Positions 1-11,448 are shown, counted from the first letter of the stretch. The stretch: DNA of 64,000 nt from Rhizophagus irregularis (GCF_026210795.1 NC_089439.1:4836001-4900000); one strand, 5' to 3'. Numbers and translations: made by a program. Notes: generated from the sequence alone by a model not told the origin.

Positions 1-313
1 CTTGGCAATTGCGAAATCTTTTCCCAGGCGTATTTTTTGATAAAAAATCATCAAGATATTCTCTCCGACATAAAACTATAGATCGTATATTACCATATAT
101 CTCATATATGTCACTATATTTCTCGTAACAGTAATTGAAAAACGAATTGATATCTCCATTAAACCACCAATAAACGTAAGGAAAATAGTTGATTAGTGGG
201 AATGGAAATAGACAAGGTAAAGGATTGACACGGGTAAAATATTTGTAATAATAATATGTCACATACGTCATTAACATTGTAATTAACAATAAAACAAAAT
301 CCTCAATCATCAT
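1..313 (-). CDS. Cytochrome P450, 5' exon (gene runs off left edge)
   Basis: An open frame of 104 codons runs from an ATG at 313-311 to the window edge. The first 25 or so residues are hydrophobic (LLLITMLMTYVTYYYY) and are followed by a proline-rich hinge (NPLPCLFPFP). This is the ER anchor and hinge layout of a microsomal P450. Next comes the A-helix/beta-1 type stretch YEKYSDIYEIYGNIRSIV, then REYLDDFLS. The catalytic parts (I-helix, ExxR, heme Cys) lie outside the window, so activity cannot be judged. The P450 reading is supported by the decayed copy at 3399-4410, which shares this N-terminal sequence and also contains a heme loop. The frame visible here has no lesion. Membrane-bound monooxygenase; substrate unknown. 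Confidence 0.8.
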   Translation of the reverse strand, partial: MMIEDFVLLLITMLMTYVTYYYYKYFTRVNPLPCLFPFPLINYFPYVYWWFNGDINSFFNYCYEKYSDIYEIYGNIRSIVLCRREYLDDFLSKNTPGKRFRNCQ

Positions 314-433
314 ATTATAACTTTTTTTTAAAACTATGATATTGCCAACCGTATGTATACTTTTTTTGAGTATTTTTATTATTATTCAACTAACAGGTAA
401 ATTTATATTTTTTAGTAATTAACGACTAGAACT

Positions 434-470
434 AATTTGATTCAAGATGTGTGATCGTCAATGATCTTTT
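434..470. repeat. Duplicated P450 upstream block, copy 1 (copy 2 at 4406-4442)
   Basis: Thirty-seven bases (beginning AATTTGATTCAAGATG) are identical here and at 4406-4442, each just upstream of a P450 start on the minus strand. The duplication that made the second P450 therefore included upstream sequence. Identity over a non-coding stretch, next to heavily mutated coding sequence, could mean regulatory constraint or chance survival. Confidence 0.75.
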
Positions 471-1333
471 GCATGTGGTAATTAATTTTTTTATTACTTT
501 TGCAGATCTTTTTTTTTTTTAATAACTAGGGATGCTTTGGGGCGCATTTCGCCATGTTTATACAGGATGTATTTATTAATTAAAAAAAACTTTATTTGGA
601 AAATTTAAAGGGGCTTGCAGCGTTAATTTAAGGCGTGCGTTATTTAATTAAAATTGATGATTGAAAATATTACTGCACAAAACAATTGTGAATTTTATTT
701 TTTTAAAAAATTAAAAAAATTGTTGTTTAAAAAAAAGTATCAAATAAAAAATTTATTATGTTGTTAATGCTAATTTTTTTTAAAAAAATTTTACTTAAGA
801 AATTCTATAATAAAAAAAGAAAAAATTAAAAATTAAAATAATATTATAAAATAATAAAAAATATTATTTTATTATTGTTTTAAAAAAATGTACATTAAAA
901 AAAAAATGTTTATGATAAAAATAAATTGTTTATTATTCGTTAAAAAAATGCACCAGCGCGGGTTTATATGATCACGTGACGTTTATTTATACAGTTTACA
1001 TTAGGATCGGCATCGTGCATGAATAGAGAAACCGCGCAAAAAAATCACTTTATTGCGTCAAATCTTATTTGATATGATTTGCAGATCAATTTTTATGAAA
1101 TTAATGTGTGACGTTAATTATAAATAGATAACACGTATATTTTTCATATGAAAGTACTTTCAATTTCTCATTTATCATAAACATAAAAAAATATTTTCCA
1201 AAAATCAAAAAAATACTGGTGTTAAAGGTATCATCCAAAACAATACGTATTAGATGCTATTGTCCTGTATTACAAATGAAATATGATTATTTACTTTATA
1301 TTAAATAAATAAAAAAAAGGCAATTTCTATTTG
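471..1333. other. Gene-free AT-rich stretch
   Basis: Dominated by A/T homopolymers. It contains one TCACGTGA-type palindrome near 971-980. I see no coding sequence, RNA gene or element ends. Confidence 0.5.
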
Positions 1334-1335
1334 TA

Positions 1336-1568
1336 CACGGGGTGTTTAAACACAGGTCATATTAGTAGATTAAAAACGGCATTCAAAACCTCTTTTAATG
1401 CCTTAAGTAAACTTGCAGAGCAGGTGAAAATACATATATTTATCTGTAATATAATAAGAATAAAAAGTAAAAGAGTATAATGTCGGTAGCATTCAATTTC
1501 AAATTAAAAAACAAAAAATTAGTCTATTAAAAATTATATTTATATGACCCGTGTACAAACACCCCGTG
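1336..1568. mobile_element. Tc1/mariner-type MITE, 233 bp
   Basis: The ends form a terminal inverted repeat: 1334-1362 matches the reverse complement of 1542-1570 at 26 of 29 positions, starting CACGGGGTGTTT after the flanking TA. The element is bordered on each side by the dinucleotide TA (1334-1335 and 1569-1570), the target duplication typical of Tc1/mariner transposases. There is no coding capacity inside, so it would need a transposase from elsewhere. The superfamily assignment rests on the TA duplication and small size only. Confidence 0.8.
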
Positions 1569-1570
1569 TA

Positions 1571-2773
1571 AACTTAGAAATTTTCTAAAAAAAAATCTTA
1601 TAAATAATTAAGTAATAACAAATGTATAAGTTTTCTTTAAAAAATATGAATTAAATATTCAATGAAAAATCTTATCGATTTGAAAAGAATGTTAGTTACA
1701 TTCTTAAAATGAAAAAAAAAATAAAAAGAACTCACACCCCTGGTCAATACTCATTTACCCAAGAGTCAAAAGCCAATCCCTTTAAATAAATCCAAAAAAA
1801 AAAATGTTTTAAGATAAAAAAATCGGCTATAGGACCAATTTTATCCTTAGGACCGGTCAAAAAAATTCTCATTTTGGTAAATTAGTAAGCTGATCAACAA
1901 TTTATTGACGGGTATATTAAGTGACATACCGAATTACTCCTGTAAAAAATGTTGATCCGCGTTTTATATTTCCATGTTTTCCGTGAATGTATCATTTTCG
2001 TGGAGTTTATAGCCTTAAATTATGGAAATTTCATCTCTCAAATGTGGATATCCGTGAATGTATATGAAAGCCACGGAGAAATAATGGATAAAAAACCAAA
2101 TTACTATGATACTGCACGTGAGTCACAGGTCACATTCACCAAAGTTATAATCACGTGACACTGACGTTTGTGCTACTTGAAGGCTAACACAATTCTGGCC
2201 AAGATTAAAGATAATTTCTTAAATAATTCTGACCAGAATTAACTCAAAAAATTTGTTCACGAAATTAATAACGAAAAAGGGGGTGAATTGCATTGTCCAT
2301 GAGAAATCAAAAAATGGAGTGAACATGTAAATAAGAGAAAAAGTGGCTTAAATGACACTTTTATTTATTAAAATAAAAGCAAGTTAAAACCTAAAAAATA
2401 GATTAATAAGGACTACCCCAGAGTAATCACAAAAAATTTCGTTCCAGCTTTACAAAATTTTGGCTTAAATTAAAATTTGTGACAGATAATATGTGGCGAA
2501 TAGAAATTTTGCTATTAAAGTCCTTGACACCAGTGATGAAAAAGCCACGTGATTTTCCGTGACATTTTTTCAAATTGCTGCGATAAGTTACCATAATATA
2601 ATATACCGTGATTATTAACTGATTTGTATAAAAATGGTTGTGTAAATAAATAATTTTTTTTTTTGTTTACCTTAAGAACGAAATCTATGATAAAAAAAAA
2701 AATTTTTATTTGCAGGAAAATAAACAAGAAACAATTTCTTTTGTTTAAAGTAAACAAAATATTGAACGTTCTT
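1571..2773. other. Gene-free stretch with palindromic motifs
   Basis: Short open frames here are low-complexity and lack homology I can recognise. It holds several TCACGTGA-type sites (about 2115, 2152, 2546) and a pair of ATTCTGGCC/GACCAGAATT motifs near 2190-2240 that recur elsewhere in the window. Confidence 0.4.
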
Positions 2774-3308
2774 AAAAGAATTTTTATTACAGCAAAATTA
2801 GAAATAAAGTGGACACTTTAATGTCGGGATTGTCGGGTATTCAGGTTACTCGGCTAGTCGGGTAACTCGGGTTATTAGAGAAGATATAACACGTGACATA
2901 TATACATATGATGGCGTATAAAGTATAATAAAGTATAATTGTATATACTATATAATGTAATTATGTTATATTAAAATTTAATTACAGCTGATTTCATAAT
3001 GTACAGGACACTTAACAAGTTTTACAGTAAAGAACTCGGAAATATTCAGTAAATATTGATATAAAACCGAGAATGATGGTTATAATTTTATCTTATTTTG
3101 AGCTTTACCGAATATTTCCGAATTCTTTAAATTTTGCTAAGTGTCCCGTACATTATGAAATCAGCTGTAAAGTATACCCGTGTTATTTTCTTTTCCTAAT
3201 AACCCGACTAGCCGAGTAACCTGAGTACTCGACAATCCCGACATTAAAAATTTTCAAGTGTCCATCATATTTCGAATTTTGCTGTAAAACAAAAAAAATT
3301 TTTATATG
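2774..3308. mobile_element. Foldback element with long inverted arms, about 535 bp
   Basis: The outer arms (about 2774-2893 and 3176-3308) are inverted copies sharing TTACAGCAAAATT, TGTCGGGATTGTCGGG and GGTTACTCGGCTAGTCGGG. Inner arms 2986-3053 and 3102-3168 are also inverted copies, beginning ACAGCTGATTTCATAATG. Only about 50 bases form the loop. The left arm carries about 90 extra AT-rich bases between outer and inner parts. No protein is encoded. The architecture is that of a foldback or long-TIR MITE, and a transcript would form a long hairpin. No clear target duplication was found. Confidence 0.75.
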
Positions 3309-3398
3309 ATCGCAGTCCTATAGGCCGGTGAGTGGCCGGTCCGCTATATATATATATTACATCCTTTAAATATAAAAAATCGATTTCTTGGTCTAATT

Positions 3399-4410
3399 TC
3401 AACTAATAAATCTATACAAAAAATCATTAACCACAATACCTCCTTTCATAGTTTTAATAGGACTCATATCTTCTAAATCGATTTCATATTCTAAACAATA
3501 AAGCCATCAAACAAAACTAATCCAATCGTTGTCAACCTTCTTCCTGGACATAATCTTAATCCCCCACCAAACATAAAAAAGAATTCTTCTTTGACTCAAA
3601 ATTTTCATCCATCCACTTATCAGGGTTAAATTGATTAGGTTCTTCTCAATAAGAATAGCTTACTAGGAATAATGTGTCAGCTGGCCAATGATATTCCGCT
3701 ATTTCATTAGGTTTATCAATACATCTTGTTAATGCGTGTATTACTGGATGAATGCGTGCTACTTGTTTCATAGTAACTTAAACGATAAAAATTATCTTTA
3801 GTAATTGGTCGCATTTTATCACCTTGGAATATACTATCGATTTCTTTTAGCATTTTCCTCTTTACATCTGGATTATGTGCAATGTAATAGACAATAAGTG
3901 AAAGCATATTCGCAGTCTATATTTGGAATAATGTTTAAGTTAAAGTACATTACATTTATATTAAATTTCAATGTTAAAATTGTATATAAATCTAAACATA
4001 AAATTTCTCTAAAAATTTTACTTTATAAGTTCCAGTATGAATTCCATCAAGTATATTAACATGAATTTCGGTATTTAACATCCACGACTTATAATCATTA
4101 TTTAATGTTATCCCAATTCTTCTGCTCCTTTGCAATTGCGAAATCTCATCCCATACGTATTTTTTGATAAAAAATCATTAAGATATTCTCTTCGACATAA
4201 AACTATAGATCGTATACTACCATAAATCCATAAATCTCGTATATGTCACTATACAATAATTGCAAAACATCTTGACATCTTCATTAAACCACCAATAAAT
4301 TTAAGGCAAATGGTCGATGTGTAGGAATGGAAATGGGCCAGGTAAAAGGATTGACACGGTAAAATATTTGTAATAATAATGTGAACATATGTCATTATCT
4401 TCATGAATTT
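3399..4410 (-). pseudogene. Cytochrome P450 pseudogene
   Basis: Reading the minus strand from about 4410, P450 pieces appear in order but in shifting frames: an anchor/hinge region, REYLNDFLSKNTYG, an I-helix-type exon preceded by an AG acceptor (NMLSLIVYYIAHNPDVKRK, near 3905), a K-helix region (VARIHPVIHALTRCID), and the heme loop FGGGLRLCPGR near 3541-3580 that keeps the cysteine ligand. The last frame ends in a stop at 3399. At least four frame changes and several in-frame stops are present. The K-helix Glu of ExxR appears as Gln, and about 150 residues between the N-terminal part and the I-helix seem to be missing. Dead copy of the gene at the left edge, about 4 kb away in the same orientation. 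Confidence 0.85.
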
Positions 4411-4442
4411 GATTCAAGATGTGTGATCGTCAATGATCTTTT
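4406..4442. repeat. Duplicated P450 upstream block, copy 2
   Basis: Identical over 37 bases to 434-470. It lies just upstream of the decayed P450. Confidence 0.75.
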
Positions 4443-4639
4443 ATTACTTTTTTGCAGATTTTTTTTTTTAATTAATGGGAGTTTCTGTAATAATTGATAA
4501 TAAAAAAAATATGTTTTTATATAATTGCAAATCAAAAGTTAGAAATGACGGATGAAAACTCAAATTTCATTTTTAATATAAAAAAAACTGCTTTTTTTTT
4601 ATTAATGATTACCCCTATGGATGGCGACACGCATTATTT

Positions 4640-4720
4640 CCCGAAAATCGTTTCATCGACAATCAACTTACCGACAGTCATTTTACAGATAATCATTTTC
4701 ATTGACAGGCTTATTCCTTT
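4640..4720. repeat. Degenerate CCGACAnTCATTTTAC repeat remnant
   Basis: Contains CATCGACAATC, TTACCGACAGTCATTTTAC and ATAATCATTTTCATTGACA in tandem. These are imperfect copies of the subterminal repeat (TTACCGACAATCATTT) of the element at 57461-58057. Probably a fragment of a related element; its ends were not found. Confidence 0.45.
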
Positions 4721-4799
4721 TTATATTAAAAGAATCATTGGTTATTTTTTGTATTTTTTGTTAATATTAATTACTCAATATGATTTTATAATATAATAA

Positions 4800-6068
4800 A
4801 CCCTAAGTACAAAATATGTTAATTTATCCCACGGATCCTAGTTAAAATTTGTGATGACATTCTCACGAGTTGTGTCTATTTAAAAAGATGGGTAAAAATC
4901 CTATCAATATTGGAACAAAAAGTCTATCATTATTAGTCAAAATAAATATATTAAAGGACGGATACCGTCAGTTATTTCACGGAGTCACTGGAATATCATG
5001 ATCTTCACGGCGTAGCCGAGAAATCATTGATATCCACAGTTCTAACTATTACATATTAAACATTTTCTTCTTGATAGTTTTAAAGGAGATCCTGTTTTTC
5101 TTCGGCTTCATTATAAAAATTGGTATTTTTTCCAAAGATCTCGAAAAACAACACAGATTTAGAGGTAAATTCCATAATAAAACGAATAAAACGAAAAAAG
5201 TTATTTAATAGTTAATAAATTAAAAAAAATAAAACAAAACAAGATAAAATAAAAATCAAAATAAAAAATAAGAAATTTTAAACTACCGCGTACATGTAGT
5301 AGCTGACCTTTAGCCAAAAATTAAATGAAGAAATCACCAAATTACTATAGAAAATAACTATAAAAATAAGAATATGTTAAAAATTAGTAAATATAATAAA
5401 ATAAATAAGTTTTGTTAAAACTAATTTTTTTTTTAAAAAAAAAACAAGGCCACTTACGATAGTAAATACAGTTTTTTTGCATTTTGCGCAAAATCTGACT
5501 GAATAACCATTATTATAAGCTTTAGAAAAACTTTTCTTCTCGTAATTTTACATATGTTACTACTGTTAAAACTGTATATTACTTCCTTTCTCAACTTAGA
5601 TCTTGAAAAAAAAGCTAGTTTTTAAAGCGATTTTTCAGTAATCAGTATACAGTATATAAAAAAAAATTTTTTAACAAAATGTTCCGATTAATGTTGCACA
5701 AAATTGGTTAATATGAAAATGATCTGCATGACATTTTTGGTGACTGATATAAAAAAATTTTTAATCGACAATATTTCTTTCCTATATGATGATGTTTTAA
5801 AGAACAAAACGTAAATTTATAATGAAAGAGTGTAATTTTTGTAATGTTCAAGAAAAATATCGAGAAAAATATATAACTACTGAAAAAACTTAATAAATTT
5901 ACAATCATTTTTAATAAATCTCGATATAGTGGTTGATCTGCTATGGCGTAATATTTTGTTACACCTAACTGTTAATTTAATAAAAGTTAATCAAATGTCG
6001 ATCACGAAACTGAACCTTCTTTTTCTACAAATTTCTTAGTTTATAAAAAGATAATATAAGATTGCATA
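4800..6068. other. Gene-free AT-rich stretch upstream of kinase
   Basis: A/T-rich sequence with homopolymers. Open frames here are hydrophobic low-complexity shadows. I see no element ends or RNA gene. Confidence 0.4.
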
Positions 6069-6148
6069 ATGTCCAATATTCGAAAAGAAGTAGTTAATGC
6101 AGCACTTAATAGAGCATTTGCATTAATAGATACTACTATTCATAATAA

Positions 6149-6431
6149 GGCCGTTCCAATTTAATCTTTAGTTTAACGTCCTCCCCCCCCCCCCCTCTAT
6201 TTTTGAAAAATTCAAGGGTGATTTAAACATATATGTTTGATATGTTTAAATATGCTTAAAAACACCCCCTCCTTTACTAAAATTTAATAGTACCGAGAAT
6301 TTCCGATTTTACCGAAAATTTCCGAAATTTTTAATATGTTTAATTTTCATGTTTGTTTAAATTATCCCCTCCCCCCCCTCAAAATTTTTGGCCGGAAAGG
6401 ACGTTAAACTAATTATTAATTTGGAACGGCC
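6149..6431. mobile_element. PIF/Harbinger-type MITE inside kinase exon 1
   Basis: Terminal inverted repeats of about 33 bp start GGCCGTTCCAA and run to GTTTAACGTCC. The insertion is flanked by TAA at 6146-6148 and 6432-6434, the 3-bp TWA duplication of PIF/Harbinger elements. GGCC at the very tip also fits that superfamily. Two C-runs (6182-6195 and 6366-6379) lie inside near the ends. The kinase frame meets a TAA stop at 6160-6162, 12 bases into the element. The open frame that crosses the right end begins with TTG, not ATG. Confidence 0.9.
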
Positions 6432-7863
6432 TAATATACATAAACATTTTGAATTTAAAAAACAAACACTTCTTGCAGATAAATCTCTTACAGAAGATGA
6501 AAAAACTGAGGCAATAAAATCAATAACTGAAACTTATGACAGAGGAAAAATTCATTATAATTCAGGAACAAAAAGAATTTGTGAGAATTGTAATCAAGAA
6601 TGTTTGGCTACATTATTTTGTGAATATTGTGTTCGAAATTATTTAAAAGCAAAATTTTCAAATTGGATGTCTGGAAATGATAATATTGATAACTTAATAC
6701 AAAAATGTCAATCAGAAACACTCCTTCCGAGTAAAATAATTGAATGGATACCATATAATAATTTACAAAATATTGAATACCTAACAGAAGGTGGATTCTC
6801 TAAAATTTATACAGCAATTTGGATTGATGGATATTATATTGAATGGGATTCTAAAAAACAACAATTAAAAAGATTTGGAGAACAAGAAGTAATACTTAAA
6901 AAATTAGAAAATGTTGAAAATGCAAGTAATAGTTGGTTTGAAGAGGTTTGTATTTTAAGAGTGTATAAGTAGAAGTCCTTGATATAAAAATTTTTTAATA
7001 AATTTTTTTTTTATAGGCTAAATCACACTTAACTATAAGCAATAAATGGCCACGTATTGTCAACTGTTATGGTTTAACACAAGATCCATCAAATGGAAAT
7101 TTCATGCTTGTATTGAAAAAAATGGATTTAAATTTAAGAGAATATTTGCAGCAAAATCATAATCGACTTACATGGAAAGAAAGAATTCAAATTACATTTA
7201 ATATAATTTATGCACTTGATGATATTCATGTGGAGGGTGCAATTCATAGAGATTTGCATTCTGGAAATATATTATATGAAAAAAGAGAACAGAATTGGTA
7301 TATTAGTGATTTTGGATTTTGTGGCCCTGCAGATAAATCATTAAAAAGTATATATGGAAATCTTCCTTACATAGCACCTGAGGTTATCGCTGGAAAACAG
7401 GCTACAAAATCATCTGATATTTATAGTTTTGCTATGCTTATGTGGGAAATTTCATCTGGTCAACCACCATTTCTTAATTGCAAACATGATTATGATCTTA
7501 TATTGAATATTATTAATGGTATAAGACCAAGAATAGTATCAGGAACTCCTTTAGAATATGAAAGTTTAATGAAACAATGTTGGGATGCTGATCCATTAAA
7601 AAGACCTATGCTTATATACACTGTATAAAAAATGGATGAAATTAATTTATATTATCAAAAAAAAATCAAATGAACCAACTCAATTGGAAATAAATAAAAA
7701 TTTTGAAATAAATAAAACAAGTAGTTTTAAAACAAACTACGCAAGTAGCAGATTATTTGCAAGTAACCTTCATCAATTTGAACTTTTTTCTGAACTAAAA
7801 AATGCAACAGAAGGTATTAATTATCATATACTTATCATTATTTATGAAATTTAAAATATCATA

Positions 7864-7988
7864 TCGGCTGATTGGAAAAATCAAGCCAATTAATATTTAA
7901 GCTCAGTTGATGGGTTCATTATATAACTGATGGGTTGCTTATTGTCATTTAGCATATAAAATTATGGGAGGCTTTTCTGATCAGCCGA
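7864..7988. mobile_element. Small MITE in kinase intron, 125 bp
   Basis: The ends TCGGCTGATTGG and TGATCAGCCGA are inverted, with the 13-bp perfect pair CATATCGGCTGAT at 7860-7872 and 7980-7992. The dinucleotide TA flanks both sides (7862-7863, 7989-7990). It lies within the second intron of the kinase gene, so it would be spliced out. The Tc1/mariner-type assignment rests on TA only. Confidence 0.6.
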
Positions 7989-8585
7989 TATGTATTATAT
8001 TTTTTCAAAATTCTCAATTATAATAATAGAGGAACAAGAAGGTATGAACGAACCATTTTATTTGAAAGTTATTTACTTATATAATACCTAATGATTTTAG
8101 TTCTTTGTAGCATTTTATAGTAAATATAGTAAATCATATGATGACTTTCAAATTCCTGATAATAGTAAGTGTCTATTATGATATGATATTCATTAATCAT
8201 TTTACTAATTGAATTTTTGCTTTATAGTTGATGATTTTAATAAATCGAGTAATTGGAAAAATAATAGTACATCAAAGATGAGTAGTATTTTTAAAGGTAC
8301 TAATTTCACTAACTGAATATTAGATCTTTTAAATTACAAATAAGTATTAAATTATATCTTAAATTTTTTTAGCTAATAGTAAAGATGCTCAAAATGATTA
8401 TGAAATTGAAACAATGCAACAACAGATTAAGAATATCAATCTCGAAGGTATTTACATATTAAATCATATCAATTCAATAATATCATAATTTCTAATTTAT
8501 TTATCTTACAGACGAAAATGAAATACATAATAATCCAAATCTTCATTCAGAAGAACAAGATGAATCTGAAATTCCTGAATCCTGA

Positions 8586-9815
8586 TAGTATTTAAATTTT
8601 TACATGATGTTAAATTACTAAATTTTTATAGGTTTGGTTTCTTTGAATTTATTTTATATTTTTATATTTTTTTTTAAAATAGTTTAAACACTAAGATTAG
8701 AGTAGCAAGATAAAATGTTCTGCAATGTTTCTTAGTTTGTAATTCAAATTATTCATTCAATTTAGTTATCATATAAATTATTAACTTTAAATAAATTTAT
8801 TTCTTTATGCAGTACTTATAAAATTCAAAATCAAAGTCAATTCAGTAGTCTATAATATGTTCTTTTAACATAAATATAAATTGTTTGATGAACAGTTTCA
8901 ATGTCTAAAATTTATGATTCACAACGATATGTACTAATATAAATTTATACAATGGGCCCTTAAATTTATTATATAAAGCCTTTCCATATTGCAAACTTAA
9001 AACATAGAATATTAATTGCTCTTTACAAACGCCTGGAAAATGGCGTTTCTTTTATATTTTATGATTATCATTCAGTCTATTTGACATGCGTTATTATATT
9101 TTTTCTAAAAATTTAAACGAGTAATGCATTTTAATAATGTTACACTCAACATCAAAAATTTTTTTTTTAAAAAAAAAAGCAATAAAGCATTAAGCATGAG
9201 ATCAATCTTGGAAATGGAATTATTTAATATTTTACCAGACAAAATAATTTTTTTTTTATATTTCATGATAGTCAACAATTGTTTAAGAAACTGTTATTAT
9301 TTATAATAATGGACATTAATTTAATCATAATTACGCTTTTACCTTACGGAGATAAAATAAATAATACAACTATCATAAACAAAGAAAGAAGTATATATAT
9401 TATATCTTTAACTAAATTACAAAATTTATCGATTTTGAAAGTATCGAATGCAAATTATAAAGTTACTGTACGTGAGATATTTATGAAATAACATAAATCT
9501 TTGTTGTTAAAGTAATTAACAATGTATGAAATGAATTGTGACATACAATATCAAATTGCACATGAAACCTAATAGAGAACATATCAGATGCGAGCCTTTC
9601 AAAGAAAAATTAGGAGTTACTTTGAATGAATTACTAGTACTATTTTTTTTTTATTTAATATAAATACATTAAGCATTATAATATAGTTATATGTTGAATA
9701 AAAATCAAAATATTTAACATGTAATAAAGATAAATACTTTTAACATTAAAATTAGTTATAAAAATATATACCAGTTTAATAATTTCTCAAATCGTTTCAA
9801 AAAACGATTTGTCAG
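8586..9815. other. Gene-free stretch downstream of kinase
   Basis: 3' flanking AT-rich DNA with no gene I can support. Short frames at 9124-9491 are low-complexity. Confidence 0.4.
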
Positions 9816-9819
9816 CTGA

Positions 9820-10018
9820 CTATTGATATCCTGATATTTCATCAAGTTTATCAATATATTGCAAATGAGCGTACTGATAGGAGAACGTAAGCTACTTTTA
9901 CAATTGCATCACAGTAACTTAGAGCTATAAAAATCATCTTTAGTAATTGATCGCATTTTTTACCATCATGGAATACAGTACTATCAATTTCTTCCAGAAT
10001 TTTCTTTTTCACACCTAC
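9820..10018 (-). pseudogene. Third P450 remnant (I-helix to K-helix part)
   Basis: On the minus strand the frame reads VKKKILEEIDSTVFHDGKK and later ALSYCDAIVKVAY. This aligns with the pseudogene at 3399-4410 (VKRKMLKEIDSIFQGDK and RLSYYE). The DNA keeps the shared block around TCTTTAGTAATTGATCGCAT. It then runs into stops, and no heme loop or N-terminus is found nearby. Most decayed of the three P450 copies. Confidence 0.65.
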
Positions 10019-10110
10019 TGTAGATTGATATAAATAGACAATTTTGTCATTTTTGTGACATGTTATTGGTCAGCATAGTTTTTTCTCGTGATCGTCATAT
10101 TGGCTATTAA

Positions 10111-10480
10111 ATGAATTTTTCTAAGAAGTTTCCTATTAAAATTGATGTAATTCCCCACCTTCATAACACTGAATCCTTTTCACTATTTTTTTTAGCAAAA
10201 GTATCCCAAACAATTACATCTTTCATGTAATAGAAAGCTTTTCCAATAAAGAATTATTTAAGTTTCGACAATAATAAGTATTTACTCTTGAATACATTTC
10301 CATAAGATAAAATTTTTTTTCTTTAGTATTTTTTCGTAAAAGCGAGATGTTATGTTATTCTTTGAGTATTCTTTAAATTTTTAATATTTATTGAATCCTA
10401 ATTAAATGCAAAAGTTATCTAATTTTAAAAACTTGGGGATTTTTCTAGTAAAAGACAAAGAAAATTCCCGAATTTGATAT
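10111..10480. repeat. Dispersed repeat, copy A (copy B 61711-62025)
   Basis: Shared colinear blocks include TTTCTAAGAAGTTTCC, AACAATTACATCTTTCA, TTCCAATAAA and AAAGAAAATTCC, in the same order and orientation as at 61711-62025, with scattered differences. Minus-strand frames are interrupted. Identity unknown; it could be an old transposon or gene remnant. Confidence 0.6.
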
Positions 10481-11448
10481 CATATTAATTGATGATCAAT
10501 AAAAATCTTTATTAATAAAATTTCATATAAGATCATACATAGCTTTGATTTAATTAGTTGACAGCGCACCCCAACATGTTATGTACTGTTACTTTAGTTC
10601 ATGAAACTCCCATAATGAATTTACGATTCGACTCCAGTAAGAATTAATTGTTAGCAAAAAAACATCAGCAGCCGTTAGGAGATTTTTTTAAGAATCTATT
10701 GAGATAAAATCCTTTTAATAGAGTCCGTCGAGATGAAAAGGGCGCAGTAAGTTACTTACGAAAGAGTGACTAGCTAATTGAAACCATTTAAAGTGAATGG
10801 AAAAATATGTTAGAATTGCGCCACATCTTTGATCTTAAGGTAGAACTAGCTCAATTTCAGTTATCTAGATCCAATGATGCAGAATCCAGATTGAATGATG
10901 GTTAAGTAGTTCTATTGCCAGGTTTAACATAAAGAATCACGCTATAATTTTCAAAAAATTCTATCCTTTTTGATTTCTCATACTATAGATAGTTTTTGTG
11001 GTATAAAAATAAAGGAAGAACGAAAAGAAATTTATTAGGAGTGAGGGACATAATTCTGTAATGAGAACAAGAATTATATATTTTTTTTGTCAGGTGATTT
11101 GTCGATCAATATAAATAAAAATTTTAAATTTGATCGTATAAAACACATGGTAAAATAATTATAATTATAATTGCTATGATATAAACAAATTAATGATATA
11201 TAAACTTCAAAGAACCATTAATAATTAATATATAATAATTACTCCTTTTCTTATACAATTTAAATACTTTTTTATTGATAGTGTTACTACCTATTACGCT
11301 AAATAAATATTAATAACAGAAAATAATAATAATTTATGATCAAAAGACAACAGTTTATGCGGATAACATAAGCATCAATTAACATAATGATATACTACTA
11401 TCTAATATACATAGAGTCGATGATTATTAATAATCAACTAGCCACTTA
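10481..11448. other. Gene-free stretch
   Basis: No coding signal recognised. GACAGCGCACCCCAAC at about 10561 is nearly the inverse of GTTGGGGTGTGCTGT near 61600, possibly ends of one element family. Confidence 0.3.

Larger units (their letters stand above)
6069..8585 (+). pseudogene. TKL-type protein kinase gene, disrupted
   Basis: Exon 1 starts at the ATG 6069-6071 (MSNIRKEVVNAALNRAF), is interrupted after 27 codons by the MITE at 6149-6431, and resumes in frame if the element and one TAA copy are ignored. A CxxC-x(n)-CxxC knuckle follows (ENCNQECLATLFCEYC). The kinase domain has a Gly-loop (TEGGFSKIY), catalytic loop HRDLHSGN, DFGF and APEV. Introns: 6946-7016, 7814-8029, 8042-8110, 8165-8227, 8297-8372 and 8448-8511, all GT-AG, including a 12-nt microexon 8030-8041. 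The frame shifts near 7605-7640, right after the RP of the kinase C-lobe, giving a stop at 7626. The 3' exons remain clean and end at TGA 8583-8585 (SEIPES). Family: the expanded kinases of Rhizophagus. Without the insertion and shifts it would be a normal family member, so it was probably lost recently. Confidence 0.85.

Noticed and set aside
2515-2757. Minus-strand 80-codon frame
   Set aside because: Low-complexity Lys/Phe/Ile residues from A/T runs, no motif.
4494-4796. Plus-strand 100-codon frame
   Set aside because: Starts with TTG and covers a decayed transposon repeat; no protein-like features.
6181-6196. Poly-C run as a telomere or cloning artefact
   Set aside because: It lies inside a MITE with intact ends and is matched by a second C-run near the other end.
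6388-6430. Alternative kinase start inside the MITE
   Set aside because: The codon is TTG, and the element's ends and TAA duplications explain the sequence better.
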